Part shown: positions 1-6,916 of the stretch, piece by piece | Layout: each line of letters starts with the position of its first letter | Numbering within the stretch: position 1 is the stretch's first letter | DNA from: Scatosoma sp045652785 | GTDB lineage: Bacteria > Bacillota > Clostridia > Christensenellales > Borkfalkiaceae | DNA length: 13,629 bases | Assembly (NCBI GenBank): GCA_045652785.1 | Contig: JAZOLF010000045.1 | Coordinates: 1 to 13,629 of the forward strand | Direction of reading: 5' to 3' | Notes under the pieces: generated by a model | Told to the model about the DNA's origin: nothing | The model's database searches: none | What the model saw: only the letters and a program-made list of their open reading frames with translations | Position numbers and translations under genes: made by a program

Positions 1-212
1 CGTATTTTTGTTTGGTCGCGTACGTTTGGGTACGCTCCCTGCACAAAACTTCGCCGCGCCTTGACTTGCTTGTATCTTGCTTTGTTTTTGGACTGGGGGT
101 GCGGCGCAATTCATCGTTGCGCCGTATTTTTGTTTGGTCAAGTACGTGTATGTACGCTCCCTGCGCAAAAATCCAACGCGCCTTGACTTGCTTGTATCTT
201 GCTTTGTTTTTG
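1..212. repeat. Two tandem copies of a 122-bp repeat
   Basis: Positions 1-90 and 123-212 align without gaps at an exact offset of 122 bases, with 80 of 90 positions identical by my count. Shared blocks include CGTATTTTTGTTTGGTC, GTACGCTCCCTGC and the stretch from CGCGCCTTGACTTGC through CTTTGTTTTTG. The window starts inside the first copy, so more copies may lie to the left. After 212 the sequence diverges into a degenerate version of the copy junction. The first copy also holds a 6-bp hairpin GCGTAC-N6-GTACGC (18-35), reduced to GTAC/GTAC in the second. Short open frames run through it on both strands but none has a convincing ribosome site, so I read it as a non-coding intergenic repeat. 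Confidence 0.8.
102..131 (+). terminator. Terminator-like hairpin at the repeat junction
   Basis: CGGCGCAA (102-109) and TTGCGCCG (117-124) form a perfect 8-bp stem with a 7-nt loop, followed by TATTTTT (125-131). The T tract coincides with the start of the second repeat copy, so the hairpin may belong to the repeat unit. It could end transcription arriving from the left on the + strand. No gene ending just upstream is visible in the window. Confidence 0.5.
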
Positions 213-399
213 TGCGGGCGATTCGTGAATTGTACTCATGGCAGCGGGAAAATAAAAATATTTATATTTTTTTGAAAAAAGTGGCAGTTTGCTGTTTAGA
301 GAAGAAAATCTCTGGTTAGATATAAAATGTAGGTGAAAACCACACACTAATTATATCAAATACATGATGCCGCGGTTTTGCGGCGAAAGGAGAAATAGT
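213..399 (+). promoter_or_regulatory. dnaK upstream region and leader
   Basis: This AT-rich stretch separates the repeats from dnaK. It holds a pure-AT hairpin (AAAAATA 254-260, TATTTTT 265-271), a weak candidate promoter TTGAAA (272-277), 17-nt spacer, TTTAGA (295-300), an alternative -10-like TATAAA (321-326), a 5-bp hairpin AGAGA/TCTCT (298-313) and a GC-rich hairpin GCCGC-GGTTTT-GCGGC (369-384) four bases before the dnaK Shine-Dalgarno. I searched by eye for the CIRCE operator (TTAGCACTC-N9-GAGTGCTAA), expected for HrcA control, and did not see it. The promoter assignment is tentative. Confidence 0.35.
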
Positions 400-2196
400 A
401 TGGCAGGAAAAGTAATTGGTATCGACCTTGGTACGACGAACTCGTGCGTGGCGGTTATGGAAGGCGGCGAACCCGTTGTTATTCCCAACGCGGAAGGTTC
501 CAGAACGACCCCTTCGGTAGTTTCGTTCCAAAAGGACGGATCCCGTACCGTTGGGCAAATTGCAAAGCGTCAAGCGGTGGCAAACCCCGACAAAACGGTA
601 ATTTCCATCAAAAGACACATGGGTTCGAACTATAAAGTGGACATTGACGGCAAGGGCTACACTCCCCAAGAAATTTCCGCAATGACGTTGGCAAAATTGA
701 AAGCGGATGCGGAAGCATATCTCGGTCAACCCGTAACGCAAGCGGTTATTACTTGCCCCGCGTACTTCTCGGATAGCCAAAGACAGGCTACCAAAGACGC
801 TGGTAAAATTGCTGGCTTGGAAGTTTTGCGTATCATCAACGAACCTACGGCTGCGGCTTTGGCTTACGGTTTGGACAAGGATAAGGGCGGCAAGGTTATG
901 ATTTATGACCTTGGCGGTGGTACGTTCGATGTTTCCATTCTTGATATTTCCGACGGCGTTTTCGAAGTTAAGGCAACCAACGGGGATACGAAACTTGGCG
1001 GTGACGACTGGGATAACAAAATTATCGAATACTGCTTGGCAGAATTTAAAAAGGAAACGGGTATTGACCTTTCCGGCGATAAGATGGCAATGCAACGTTT
1101 GAAGGAAGCGGCTGAAAAGGCGAAGATTGAACTTTCGGGTATGTCTTCGACCGTGGTTTCCCTTCCGTTCATCACGTTTGCGGCTGGTAACGTGCCTCAA
1201 AATTTGGAAGTGACCATCACCAGAGATAAGTTTGAAATGATGACCGCTGACCTTTTGGCAAGAACTGTTGAACCCATGAAGGCGGCGATGCGCGATGCGA
1301 AACTTTCGTACAGCGATATTGACAAGGTAATCTTGGTCGGTGGTTCGACCCGTATGCCTGCGGTTGTTGCAAAGGTTCGCGAAGTGACGGGTAAAGAACC
1401 TTTCAAGGGTATCAACCCTGACGAATGCGTTGCGATCGGTGCGGCAATTCAAGGCGGCGTTTTGACGGGCGAAGTTAACGATGTACTCCTTTTGGACGTT
1501 ACGCCTTTGTCTTTGGGTATCGAAACGTTGGGCGGTGTGTTCACGAAGATTATCGAAAGAAACACGACGTTGCCTACCAAGAAGAGCCAAGTGTTCTCGA
1601 CGGCGGCTGATAATCAAACGGGTGTTAGCATCCACGTATTGCAAGGTGAACGCGAATTCTGTAAGGACAACAAAACGCACGGCAACTTCATGTTGACGGG
1701 TATTGCTCCCGCTCCCCGTGGTATTCCCCAAATTGAAGTTACTTTCGACATCGACGCAAACGGGATCGTACACGTGACCGCACAGGATAAGGGCACGGGT
1801 AAGACGACGGATATTACCATTACTTCGTCCACCAACCTTTCCGAAGAAGAAATTGAAAAAGCGGTGAAGGAAGCGGAACAATTCGCGGAAGAAGATAAGA
1901 AGCGTAAAGAAAAGGTTGAAAATAGAAATAAACTTGATAGCATGATTTTCTCTTGCGAACAAACCATGAGAGAAGCAGGCGATAAGTTGGATGAAAACGA
2001 TAAGGCAACTTTGCAGGCGGCAATCGATGCGGCGAAGAAAGATCTTGACAGCGATGACGATGCGGTTGTGAAGGCGGCTTACGATACGTTGATGAACTCC
2101 GTACAACCTGTATTTGCGAAACTTTATCAACAAAACGCAGGTGCACAAGGCGGCCCTGATATGGGTGGCGCTGACGGCGGCGAATTCCATCAATAA
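400..2196 (+). CDS. dnaK: Chaperone protein DnaK (Hsp70)
   Basis: This is the cytosolic ATP-dependent Hsp70 chaperone, which works with DnaJ and GrpE in protein folding and stress survival. The ATG at 400 is chosen because AGGAG (388-392) lies 7 nt upstream and it gives the canonical start MAGKVIGIDLGTTNSC; an in-frame ATG at 364 lies before the leader hairpin and is less likely. The 598-residue product has the nucleotide-binding domain (phosphate loop IDLGTTNS at 8-15, then NEPTAAALAYG, DLGGGTFDVS and VGGSTRMP), the linker DVLLLDVTPLSLGIE from residue 361, the substrate-binding beta domain (ERNTTLPTKKSQVFSTA) and the alpha lid. The C-terminus is a short Gly/Asp-rich tail ending EFHQ instead of the usual acidic tail. 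The grpE and hrcA genes that normally precede dnaK in Bacillota are not in the visible upstream part. Confidence 0.98.
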   Translation: MAGKVIGIDLGTTNSCVAVMEGGEPVVIPNAEGSRTTPSVVSFQKDGSRTVGQIAKRQAVANPDKTVISIKRHMGSNYKVDIDGKGYTPQEISAMTLAKLKADAEAYLGQPVTQAVITCPAYFSDSQRQATKDAGKIAGLEVLRIINEPTAAALAYGLDKDKGGKVMIYDLGGGTFDVSILDISDGVFEVKATNGDTKLGGDDWDNKIIEYCLAEFKKETGIDLSGDKMAMQRLKEAAEKAKIELSGMSSTVVSLPFITFAAGNVPQNLEVTITRDKFEMMTADLLARTVEPMKAAMRDAKLSYSDIDKVILVGGSTRMPAVVAKVREVTGKEPFKGINPDECVAIGAAIQGGVLTGEVNDVLLLDVTPLSLGIETLGGVFTKIIERNTTLPTKKSQVFSTAADNQTGVSIHVLQGEREFCKDNKTHGNFMLTGIAPAPRGIPQIEVTFDIDANGIVHVTAQDKGTGKTTDITITSSTNLSEEEIEKAVKEAEQFAEEDKKRKEKVENRNKLDSMIFSCEQTMREAGDKLDENDKATLQAAIDAAKKDLDSDDDAVVKAAYDTLMNSVQPVFAKLYQQNAGAQGGPDMGGADGGEFHQ

Positions 2197-2242
2197 TTGT
2201 GTTCAATCCGTACCTGGGTGGCACAAACGATCAAAAATGTAG

Positions 2243-2275
2243 CGGGCTTGGCGGTTTTGCCAAGCCCGTATGGAG
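2243..2275 (+). promoter_or_regulatory. dnaK-dnaJ intergenic hairpin and dnaJ RBS
   Basis: CGGGCTTGGC (2243-2252) and GCCAAGCCCG (2259-2268) form a perfect 10-bp stem with a GGTTTT loop. There is no T tract, so it is not a classical terminator. The dnaJ Shine-Dalgarno GGAG (2272-2275) begins four bases after the stem. It may stabilise or separate the dnaK and dnaJ parts of a shared mRNA, or tune dnaJ translation; this role is inferred. Confidence 0.6.
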
Positions 2276-2281
2276 TATATT

Positions 2282-3412
2282 ATGGCAGAGAAAAGGAACT
2301 ATTACGAAGTTCTTGGCGTGGAACGCGGCGCAAGCGCGGATGAAATCAAATCGGCGTATAGAAAACTTGCGATGAAGTACCACCCTGACAGAAATCAGGG
2401 TAGCGAAGAAGCGGCGGAAAAGTTTAAGGAAATCAACGAAGCGAATGAAACGCTTTCCGATCCTGAAAAAAGAAAGCAATATGATTTTGAACTCGACCAT
2501 CCTGGTATGGGTGGCGGCTTTGGCGGCGGTTTCGGCGGCTTTGAAGGCGGGTTCTCTGATATTTTCGAAGGGATCTTCGGCGGCGGTTTCGGTGGCTTTG
2601 GCGGCAGTAGAGCGCCCCGTCAATCGGTGGGCGCAAAAGTGCAGGTGGAAATGCCACTTAGTTTTATGGACGCTGCGAAAGGGTGCAGAAAGACTTTCCG
2701 TTATAAGAGAAACGTCACCTGTACTTCCTGTAATGGTACGGGCGCAAAGGGCGGGACGGAGTTTTCTACCTGCTCGAATTGTAGCGGTACGGGTACGGTG
2801 AAGACTGTGCGCAATACTGTATTTGGGCGTACCATTCAACAAGGGCCTTGTCCGAATTGTGCGGGAAAAGGCAAAATTATCAAGGAAAAATGCTCCGATT
2901 GCCGCGGCCGCGGGATTGCGGCGAAGGAAGAAGAATTGACGATCAACGTACCCGCTGGGGCGGATACGGGTAGTTATATGCGTTTCGAAGGGAAGGGGCA
3001 CGCGGCGGAAGGCGGTGGAATCCCTGGTGATTTGATTGTGGCGTTCCGTGTGGAAGAACATAAATTGTTCACGCGTGATCAATTCGATTTGCACGTTGAT
3101 TTGCCCATTTCTTTTTTGACGGCGACGATGGGCGGCAAGGTGAAAGTGCCTACTTTGGACGAAACGATTGAATACGCTATCCCCGAAGGTACGCAGAGCG
3201 GTGAAACGTTCCGCATTCGTGGCAAGGGGATTAAGACTTCGCGCGGGATCGGTAATTTGTACTTACACGTGGTTGTGGAAGTGCCGAAACTCTCTCGTGA
3301 GCAGAAAAAGCAACTGGAAAAGTTCTACGAAGAAGTGGGCTTGAAACAGCAGGAGCAAATGAAAAAATACGCGGATAGCATGGAAGCATTGTACGGCGAA
3401 AAACCGTACTAA
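2282..3412 (+). CDS. dnaJ: Chaperone protein DnaJ (Hsp40)
   Basis: DnaJ delivers substrates to DnaK and stimulates its ATPase. The start at 2282 (MAEKRNYYEVLG) has GGAG 6 nt upstream; the in-frame ATG at 2270 overlaps that Shine-Dalgarno and is rejected. The 376-residue product is a full type I DnaJ: a J domain (about 1-70) with HPD at 34-36, a Gly/Phe-rich region (about 76-115), four zinc-binding repeats CTSCNGTG, CSNCSGTG, CPNCAGKG and CSDCRGRG, and the C-terminal substrate-binding and dimerisation region. It lies 85 nt after dnaK and is probably co-transcribed with it. A hairpin with a weak T tail follows. Confidence 0.97.
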   Translation: MAEKRNYYEVLGVERGASADEIKSAYRKLAMKYHPDRNQGSEEAAEKFKEINEANETLSDPEKRKQYDFELDHPGMGGGFGGGFGGFEGGFSDIFEGIFGGGFGGFGGSRAPRQSVGAKVQVEMPLSFMDAAKGCRKTFRYKRNVTCTSCNGTGAKGGTEFSTCSNCSGTGTVKTVRNTVFGRTIQQGPCPNCAGKGKIIKEKCSDCRGRGIAAKEEELTINVPAGADTGSYMRFEGKGHAAEGGGIPGDLIVAFRVEEHKLFTRDQFDLHVDLPISFLTATMGGKVKVPTLDETIEYAIPEGTQSGETFRIRGKGIKTSRGIGNLYLHVVVEVPKLSREQKKQLEKFYEEVGLKQQEQMKKYADSMEALYGEKPY

Positions 3413-3421
3413 TCACGATAG

Positions 3422-3450
3422 AATACCCATCTTTGATGGGTATTTCGTTT
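3422..3450 (+). terminator. Hairpin after dnaJ, weak or leaky terminator
   Basis: AATACCCATC (3422-3431) pairs perfectly with GATGGGTATT (3435-3444) around a TTT loop. The tail TTCGTTT is interrupted, so termination may be partial. No clear promoter lies between this hairpin and clc, so read-through would feed clc. Confidence 0.65.
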
Positions 3451-3472
3451 AAAAAAGCGTAGGTGGTGCGTA

Positions 3473-5065
3473 ATGCAGAAGATAAAAAATTATATTTTCG
3501 GGCTGGGATTACCCGTCTTATATTACGGCGCAATAACGGGTATTTTGACTGCGGCGCTTGTCACTTTGTATAAGTGGTTTGCGGTGCATATCGTTGAATG
3601 GTCGTCTATTGCCTACGAATACTTGCGGGGGCATTTGTGGCTGCTTGCGGCGGTTGTGCCTGCCTTGTTTGGTGTAGCGGTTTTGCTCACTTGGGTTTAT
3701 AGGAAAAGACCGAATATGCGTGGCGGCGGTATTCCGACTTCGGTTGGCGTCTTGCGCGGATTGTTGACGTTCCGTTGGCTCGGTAATCTTATCGGGGTGC
3801 CCTTGTTGTCGCTGTGCAGTTTCTTGGTTGGTGTTCCTTTGGGGACGGAAGGTCCGTCTGTGCAGATGGGCGTTGCTGTTGGCGGTGGCGTGATTGCTCC
3901 CATGGGAAAAAGACAAAAAGGCTGGGGCAGGTATGCGATGACGGGTGGCGCATGCGTTGGCTTTGCGACCGCGACGGGTGCACCGATTTCGGGAATTTTG
4001 TTTGCCGTCGAAGAAGCGCATGAACGGGTTTCCCCCGTGCTGTTGCTCATTGCAACGGTGTCGGTTGTTTTCGGTCGTATCACGGCGGAGATCCTTTCCC
4101 CTTTACTTGGGGTTAGCCTTGCCTTGTTTGATATTCCGTCTATCGGCGAGTTCGGGCTGGCGGATTTGTGGTTACCGATACTCATTGGTGCGGCGTTTGG
4201 GCTTTTTTCTACTTTGTTCTTAAAGTACTACCGATATATTCGTACTTTCGTGCGGAAAACTTTGAAAAAGGTAGGGCGCGCGTATAAGATTTTTGCCGTG
4301 CTTGTTTTGACGCTTTTATTTGGCCTGTTGTCAACGTCTTTTATCTCCACGGGACATGATTTCACGGAAGGGCTGTTTGAAGTGCGCATGGTTTGGTGGC
4401 TGCTGTTGGCTGTCTTAGTTGTGCGTGCAACGCTGACTTTGTTTGCAAACGTGAGTGGCGTGACGGGTGGCATTTTCCTACCAACGCTTGCGATTGGCGT
4501 GGCGCTTGCGGCGCTGCTGGGTGAGTTGTTCGTCGATGGCTTTGGTTTGGGCGAAGAATATTACGTCTTTATTTTGGCGCTTGGGATAGTCGCTTGTATA
4601 GCGGGGATGATGAAAATGCCCATTACTGCTATCGTGTTTGCGGTGGAAGGGCTGTCCTGCTACAATAATATTTTGGCGGTGATTATTGTCGTAGCGGTTG
4701 CCTTCTTTATTACCGAATTGTTGGGCGTGCATTCCATCGGGGATAGCGTGTTGCATGCAAGAATGGAAGAAGACGTGGAAGGGAAGACCCGACACGTGCG
4801 CGAAAGTTTTGTCACGGTGCAAGCGGGATCGTTTGCGGTGGGGAAACAAATCCGCGATATTTTGTGGCCTGCAAATATGTTTGTTTTGTCGGTAGCGCAT
4901 CCGTCGGACGTCGCGAAAGCGGACGGGCTCGGCGGGAAAGTTTTGCGCATCGGCGACGTGCTCCATATCCGATATTCGACCTATGACGAAGAGAGAACGG
5001 AAGATGAACTCTTTGATATTATCGGGCGGCAGGAAATGGAAGTGGAAGAGATTGAGAGAGTATAA
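3473..5065 (+). CDS. ClC-family chloride channel/antiporter with TrkA-C domain
   Basis: This is an integral inner-membrane anion transporter of the ClC family. AGGTGG (3461-3466) lies 6 nt before the ATG. The 530-residue protein has about ten hydrophobic segments. The family motifs are visible: GGGIP at 84-88 (the GSGIP position, with Gly in place of the anion-coordinating Ser), GTEGP at 124-128 with the gating glutamate E126, EE at 180-181 at the position of the proton-pathway glutamate of E. coli ClC, and GGIFLP at 332-337. Having both glutamates suggests H+/anion exchange over a pure channel. Residues about 440-520 form a cytosolic TrkA-C/RCK-C-like domain (VGKQIRDILWP, LRIGDVLHI), probably a ligand or regulatory module. 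Its place between dnaJ and prmA is unusual. The transported ion is inferred. Confidence 0.92.
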   Translation: MQKIKNYIFGLGLPVLYYGAITGILTAALVTLYKWFAVHIVEWSSIAYEYLRGHLWLLAAVVPALFGVAVLLTWVYRKRPNMRGGGIPTSVGVLRGLLTFRWLGNLIGVPLLSLCSFLVGVPLGTEGPSVQMGVAVGGGVIAPMGKRQKGWGRYAMTGGACVGFATATGAPISGILFAVEEAHERVSPVLLLIATVSVVFGRITAEILSPLLGVSLALFDIPSIGEFGLADLWLPILIGAAFGLFSTLFLKYYRYIRTFVRKTLKKVGRAYKIFAVLVLTLLFGLLSTSFISTGHDFTEGLFEVRMVWWLLLAVLVVRATLTLFANVSGVTGGIFLPTLAIGVALAALLGELFVDGFGLGEEYYVFILALGIVACIAGMMKMPITAIVFAVEGLSCYNNILAVIIVVAVAFFITELLGVHSIGDSVLHARMEEDVEGKTRHVRESFVTVQAGSFAVGKQIRDILWPANMFVLSVAHPSDVAKADGLGGKVLRIGDVLHIRYSTYDEERTEDELFDIIGRQEMEVEEIERV

Positions 5066-5112
5066 ACCGCGTACTTGCGGTTGAAAGTCGGGGCTTTTAG
5101 CCCCGATTTTTT
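5065..5112 (+). terminator. Strong intrinsic terminator after clc
   Basis: A first small hairpin AACCGC-GTACTT-GCGGTT (5065-5082) begins at the clc stop codon. It is followed by TCGGGGC (5088-5094), loop TTTTA, GCCCCGA (5100-5106) and six T (5107-5112), a textbook Rho-independent terminator. It separates clc from the prmA transcription unit. Confidence 0.92.
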
Positions 5113-5142
5113 CGTATTCAGGAAAGAAGTTGGTCGAAAGGC

Positions 5143-5171
5143 TTGAAAAAACACTTTTCCTGTGCTATAAT
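5143..5171 (+). promoter_or_regulatory. Sigma-A-type promoter for the prmA operon
   Basis: TTGAAA (5143-5148), a 17-nt spacer and a perfect TATAAT (5166-5171) with an extended -10 TG at 5163-5164. Transcription should start near 5178, giving a leader of about 30 nt before prmA. The Shine-Dalgarno AGGGAG (5194-5199) lies 10 nt from the ATG, slightly long. Confidence 0.88.
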
Positions 5172-5209
5172 AAGAATGATATTTTTGCCGAAAAGGGAGT
5201 AAAAAAAAT

Positions 5210-6163
5210 ATGAAATATATCGAATTGACGGTGCATACGACGACGGAAGCGAGTGAAATTCTCGCCGATATTATGTGGGGCTATACCGATTTTGGCGTGA
5301 CGATTTGCGATCGCGCGGATATTATCGCTCTCCAACAAAACAAGGACACGATGTACTGGGATTATATGGACGATGACTTGACACAGGATACCCCTTCGGA
5401 CGTGCTTGTGAAATGCTACGTCGAAGCGGATACGGCGGCGGAAACCATCCGCTCAATTATGGGGGATATTCGTGCGGCGCAGGAAAATTGTGGCGGCGCG
5501 TTGCCGTTCGGTACTCTGGAAGACACCAAGCGCGAAGTGGATGGGGATGACTGGATTGACGTGTGGAAAAAACACTTCCGTCCTATTCACCTGGGGCGTA
5601 TTGTCGTTGTACCGGAATGGATTGACTATACCCCTGCGGATGGTGAGTTGATTGTTTTGCTCGATAGCAATATGGCGTTTGGTACGGGGGAGCATGAAAC
5701 CACTTCGTCCGTTGTGGAATTGATGCAGGAATATATCACCGATGGATGTACCTGTATTGACGTTGGTTGCGGCAGCGGTATTTTGGGGATTTCCGCGATC
5801 AAGTTGGGCGCGGAAAAGGCGTACTTGACGGACATCGACGAAGTAGCGGTGGTGTCTGCGACGCACAATAGTAAACTCAACGGCACGGCGGATAAAACGG
5901 TGGTGGCACATAGCAACCTTTTGGATGATACCGAAATCCAAGGGGACGTGATGATGGCGAATATCACGGGTGAAATTTTGGTGATGCTGGCTCCGTCTAT
6001 CCCGAAAAACTTGAAAAAAGAAGGGGTTTTGTTGCTGAGCGGGATTATTGAAAGCCGTTTGCAAATGGTAAAAGATGCCTATGCTGCGGTGGGGATGGAA
6101 GTTGTCAAAGAAAAGAGAAAGGGCGAATGGTTCGCCTTAGTTTTGAAGCATAGAAAGGATTAA
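5210..6163 (+). CDS. prmA: Ribosomal protein L11 methyltransferase
   Basis: PrmA transfers methyl groups from S-adenosylmethionine to ribosomal protein L11. The 317-residue product matches the family's usual length. It has an N-terminal substrate-recognition domain (about 1-100) and a class I Rossmann methyltransferase domain with AFGTGEHETT at 156-165, the SAM-binding loop DVGCGSGIL from 184, DIDEVAV at 208-214 and the NI pair at 251-252. It is the first gene of a four-gene group with rsmE, mtaB and the HIT gene, starting from its own promoter. In Bacillus subtilis the homologue (yqeT) lies directly after dnaJ; here clc intervenes. Confidence 0.95.
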   Translation: MKYIELTVHTTTEASEILADIMWGYTDFGVTICDRADIIALQQNKDTMYWDYMDDDLTQDTPSDVLVKCYVEADTAAETIRSIMGDIRAAQENCGGALPFGTLEDTKREVDGDDWIDVWKKHFRPIHLGRIVVVPEWIDYTPADGELIVLLDSNMAFGTGEHETTSSVVELMQEYITDGCTCIDVGCGSGILGISAIKLGAEKAYLTDIDEVAVVSATHNSKLNGTADKTVVAHSNLLDDTEIQGDVMMANITGEILVMLAPSIPKNLKKEGVLLLSGIIESRLQMVKDAYAAVGMEVVKEKRKGEWFALVLKHRKD

Positions 6164-6172
6164 GGGGCTACC

Positions 6173-6916
6173 ATGTCTTCGTTGAAACGATTTTTTGTAG
6201 ATAAAATAGAAAATACCGTCCTGCTTTGCGGGGAAGAGTTTGAACACGCGAAGAACGTGTTGCGGCTCGGCGTGGGCGACGAAGTATTGTTGCTCGATAA
6301 CAGCGGGATGGAATATACCGCTGTGATTGCGGAAGTGAGCAAAAAGCAAATGCTCTTAAACGTGGTCGGCAAAGCGGTGGGCGATAAGGAAGCGGCGCAG
6401 GACGTAGCGCTCGTGTTTGGGTACTTGAAGAACGCCGATAAAAATGAGTTCATTGTCCAAAAGGCGGTGGAACTCGGCGTGAAGAAGATTGTTGCCTTTT
6501 CGTCGGAGTATTCGTCTGCCTATATGAACGCAAACAAGTTGGAACGCCTGAATAAGGTGAGCAAGGAAGCGGCGAAACAATGTATGCGCTCGATTGCGCC
6601 CGTTGTGGAATATCAAGACACGTTGGCGGGAGCATTATTCCTTGTGGATGGCTACGAAAATAAGTTGTTTGCCTGCGAGTTTGCAACCGAAAGTAAAGCG
6701 GATATTGCTACGCTTTGCGGCTCGACGGCGATTGTAATCGGGAGCGAAGGTGGCTTTTCTCGCGGTGAAGAATTGCTTGCTGCGGAGCAAGGTTTTTGCT
6801 CGGTCACCTTAGGGAAACGAATTTTGCGTGCGGAGACCGCGGCGGTTGCGTTGACTTCCGTTGTGATGTTTGCTCTGGGCGAATTAGGGGAAAACAAGGG
6901 GGCAGGTACGAAGTGA
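6173..6916 (+). CDS. rsmE: 16S rRNA (uracil-1498-N3)-methyltransferase
   Basis: RsmE is a SPOUT-class SAM-dependent methyltransferase that modifies U1498 (E. coli numbering) in the decoding region of 16S rRNA. The 247-residue product has an N-terminal PUA-like part (about 1-70, with HAKNVLRLGVGDEV), the core motif KAVELGV at 97-103, KEAAKQCMR at 131-139, IGSEGGFS at 189-196 (usually IGPEGG) and LGKRILRAETA at 213-223, the knot region that binds SAM. It starts 9 nt after prmA with AAGGGG (6162-6167) as ribosome site, and its stop overlaps the GTG start of mtaB. Confidence 0.94.
   Translation: MSSLKRFFVDKIENTVLLCGEEFEHAKNVLRLGVGDEVLLLDNSGMEYTAVIAEVSKKQMLLNVVGKAVGDKEAAQDVALVFGYLKNADKNEFIVQKAVELGVKKIVAFSSEYSSAYMNANKLERLNKVSKEAAKQCMRSIAPVVEYQDTLAGALFLVDGYENKLFACEFATESKADIATLCGSTAIVIGSEGGFSRGEELLAAEQGFCSVTLGKRILRAETAAVALTSVVMFALGELGENKGAGTK

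Noticed and set aside
61..89. TTGACT in the repeat as a -35 box
   Set aside because: No -10-like hexamer at 16-18 nt; the position holds GTTTTT.
12..347. Short open frames on both strands across the repeat region
   Set aside because: No convincing ribosome sites, low-complexity products, and the frames overlap one another and the repeat. Better explained as a non-coding repeat.
316..2193. A 625-codon open frame on the minus strand opposite dnaK
   Set aside because: Long antisense frames opposite dnaK are a known artefact of its codon bias. The product is rich in Arg, Phe and His with no recognisable domain, and dnaK itself is certain.
2231..3094. A 287-codon minus-strand frame opposite dnaJ
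   Set aside because: Antisense shadow of a certain gene, with no domain or ribosome site.
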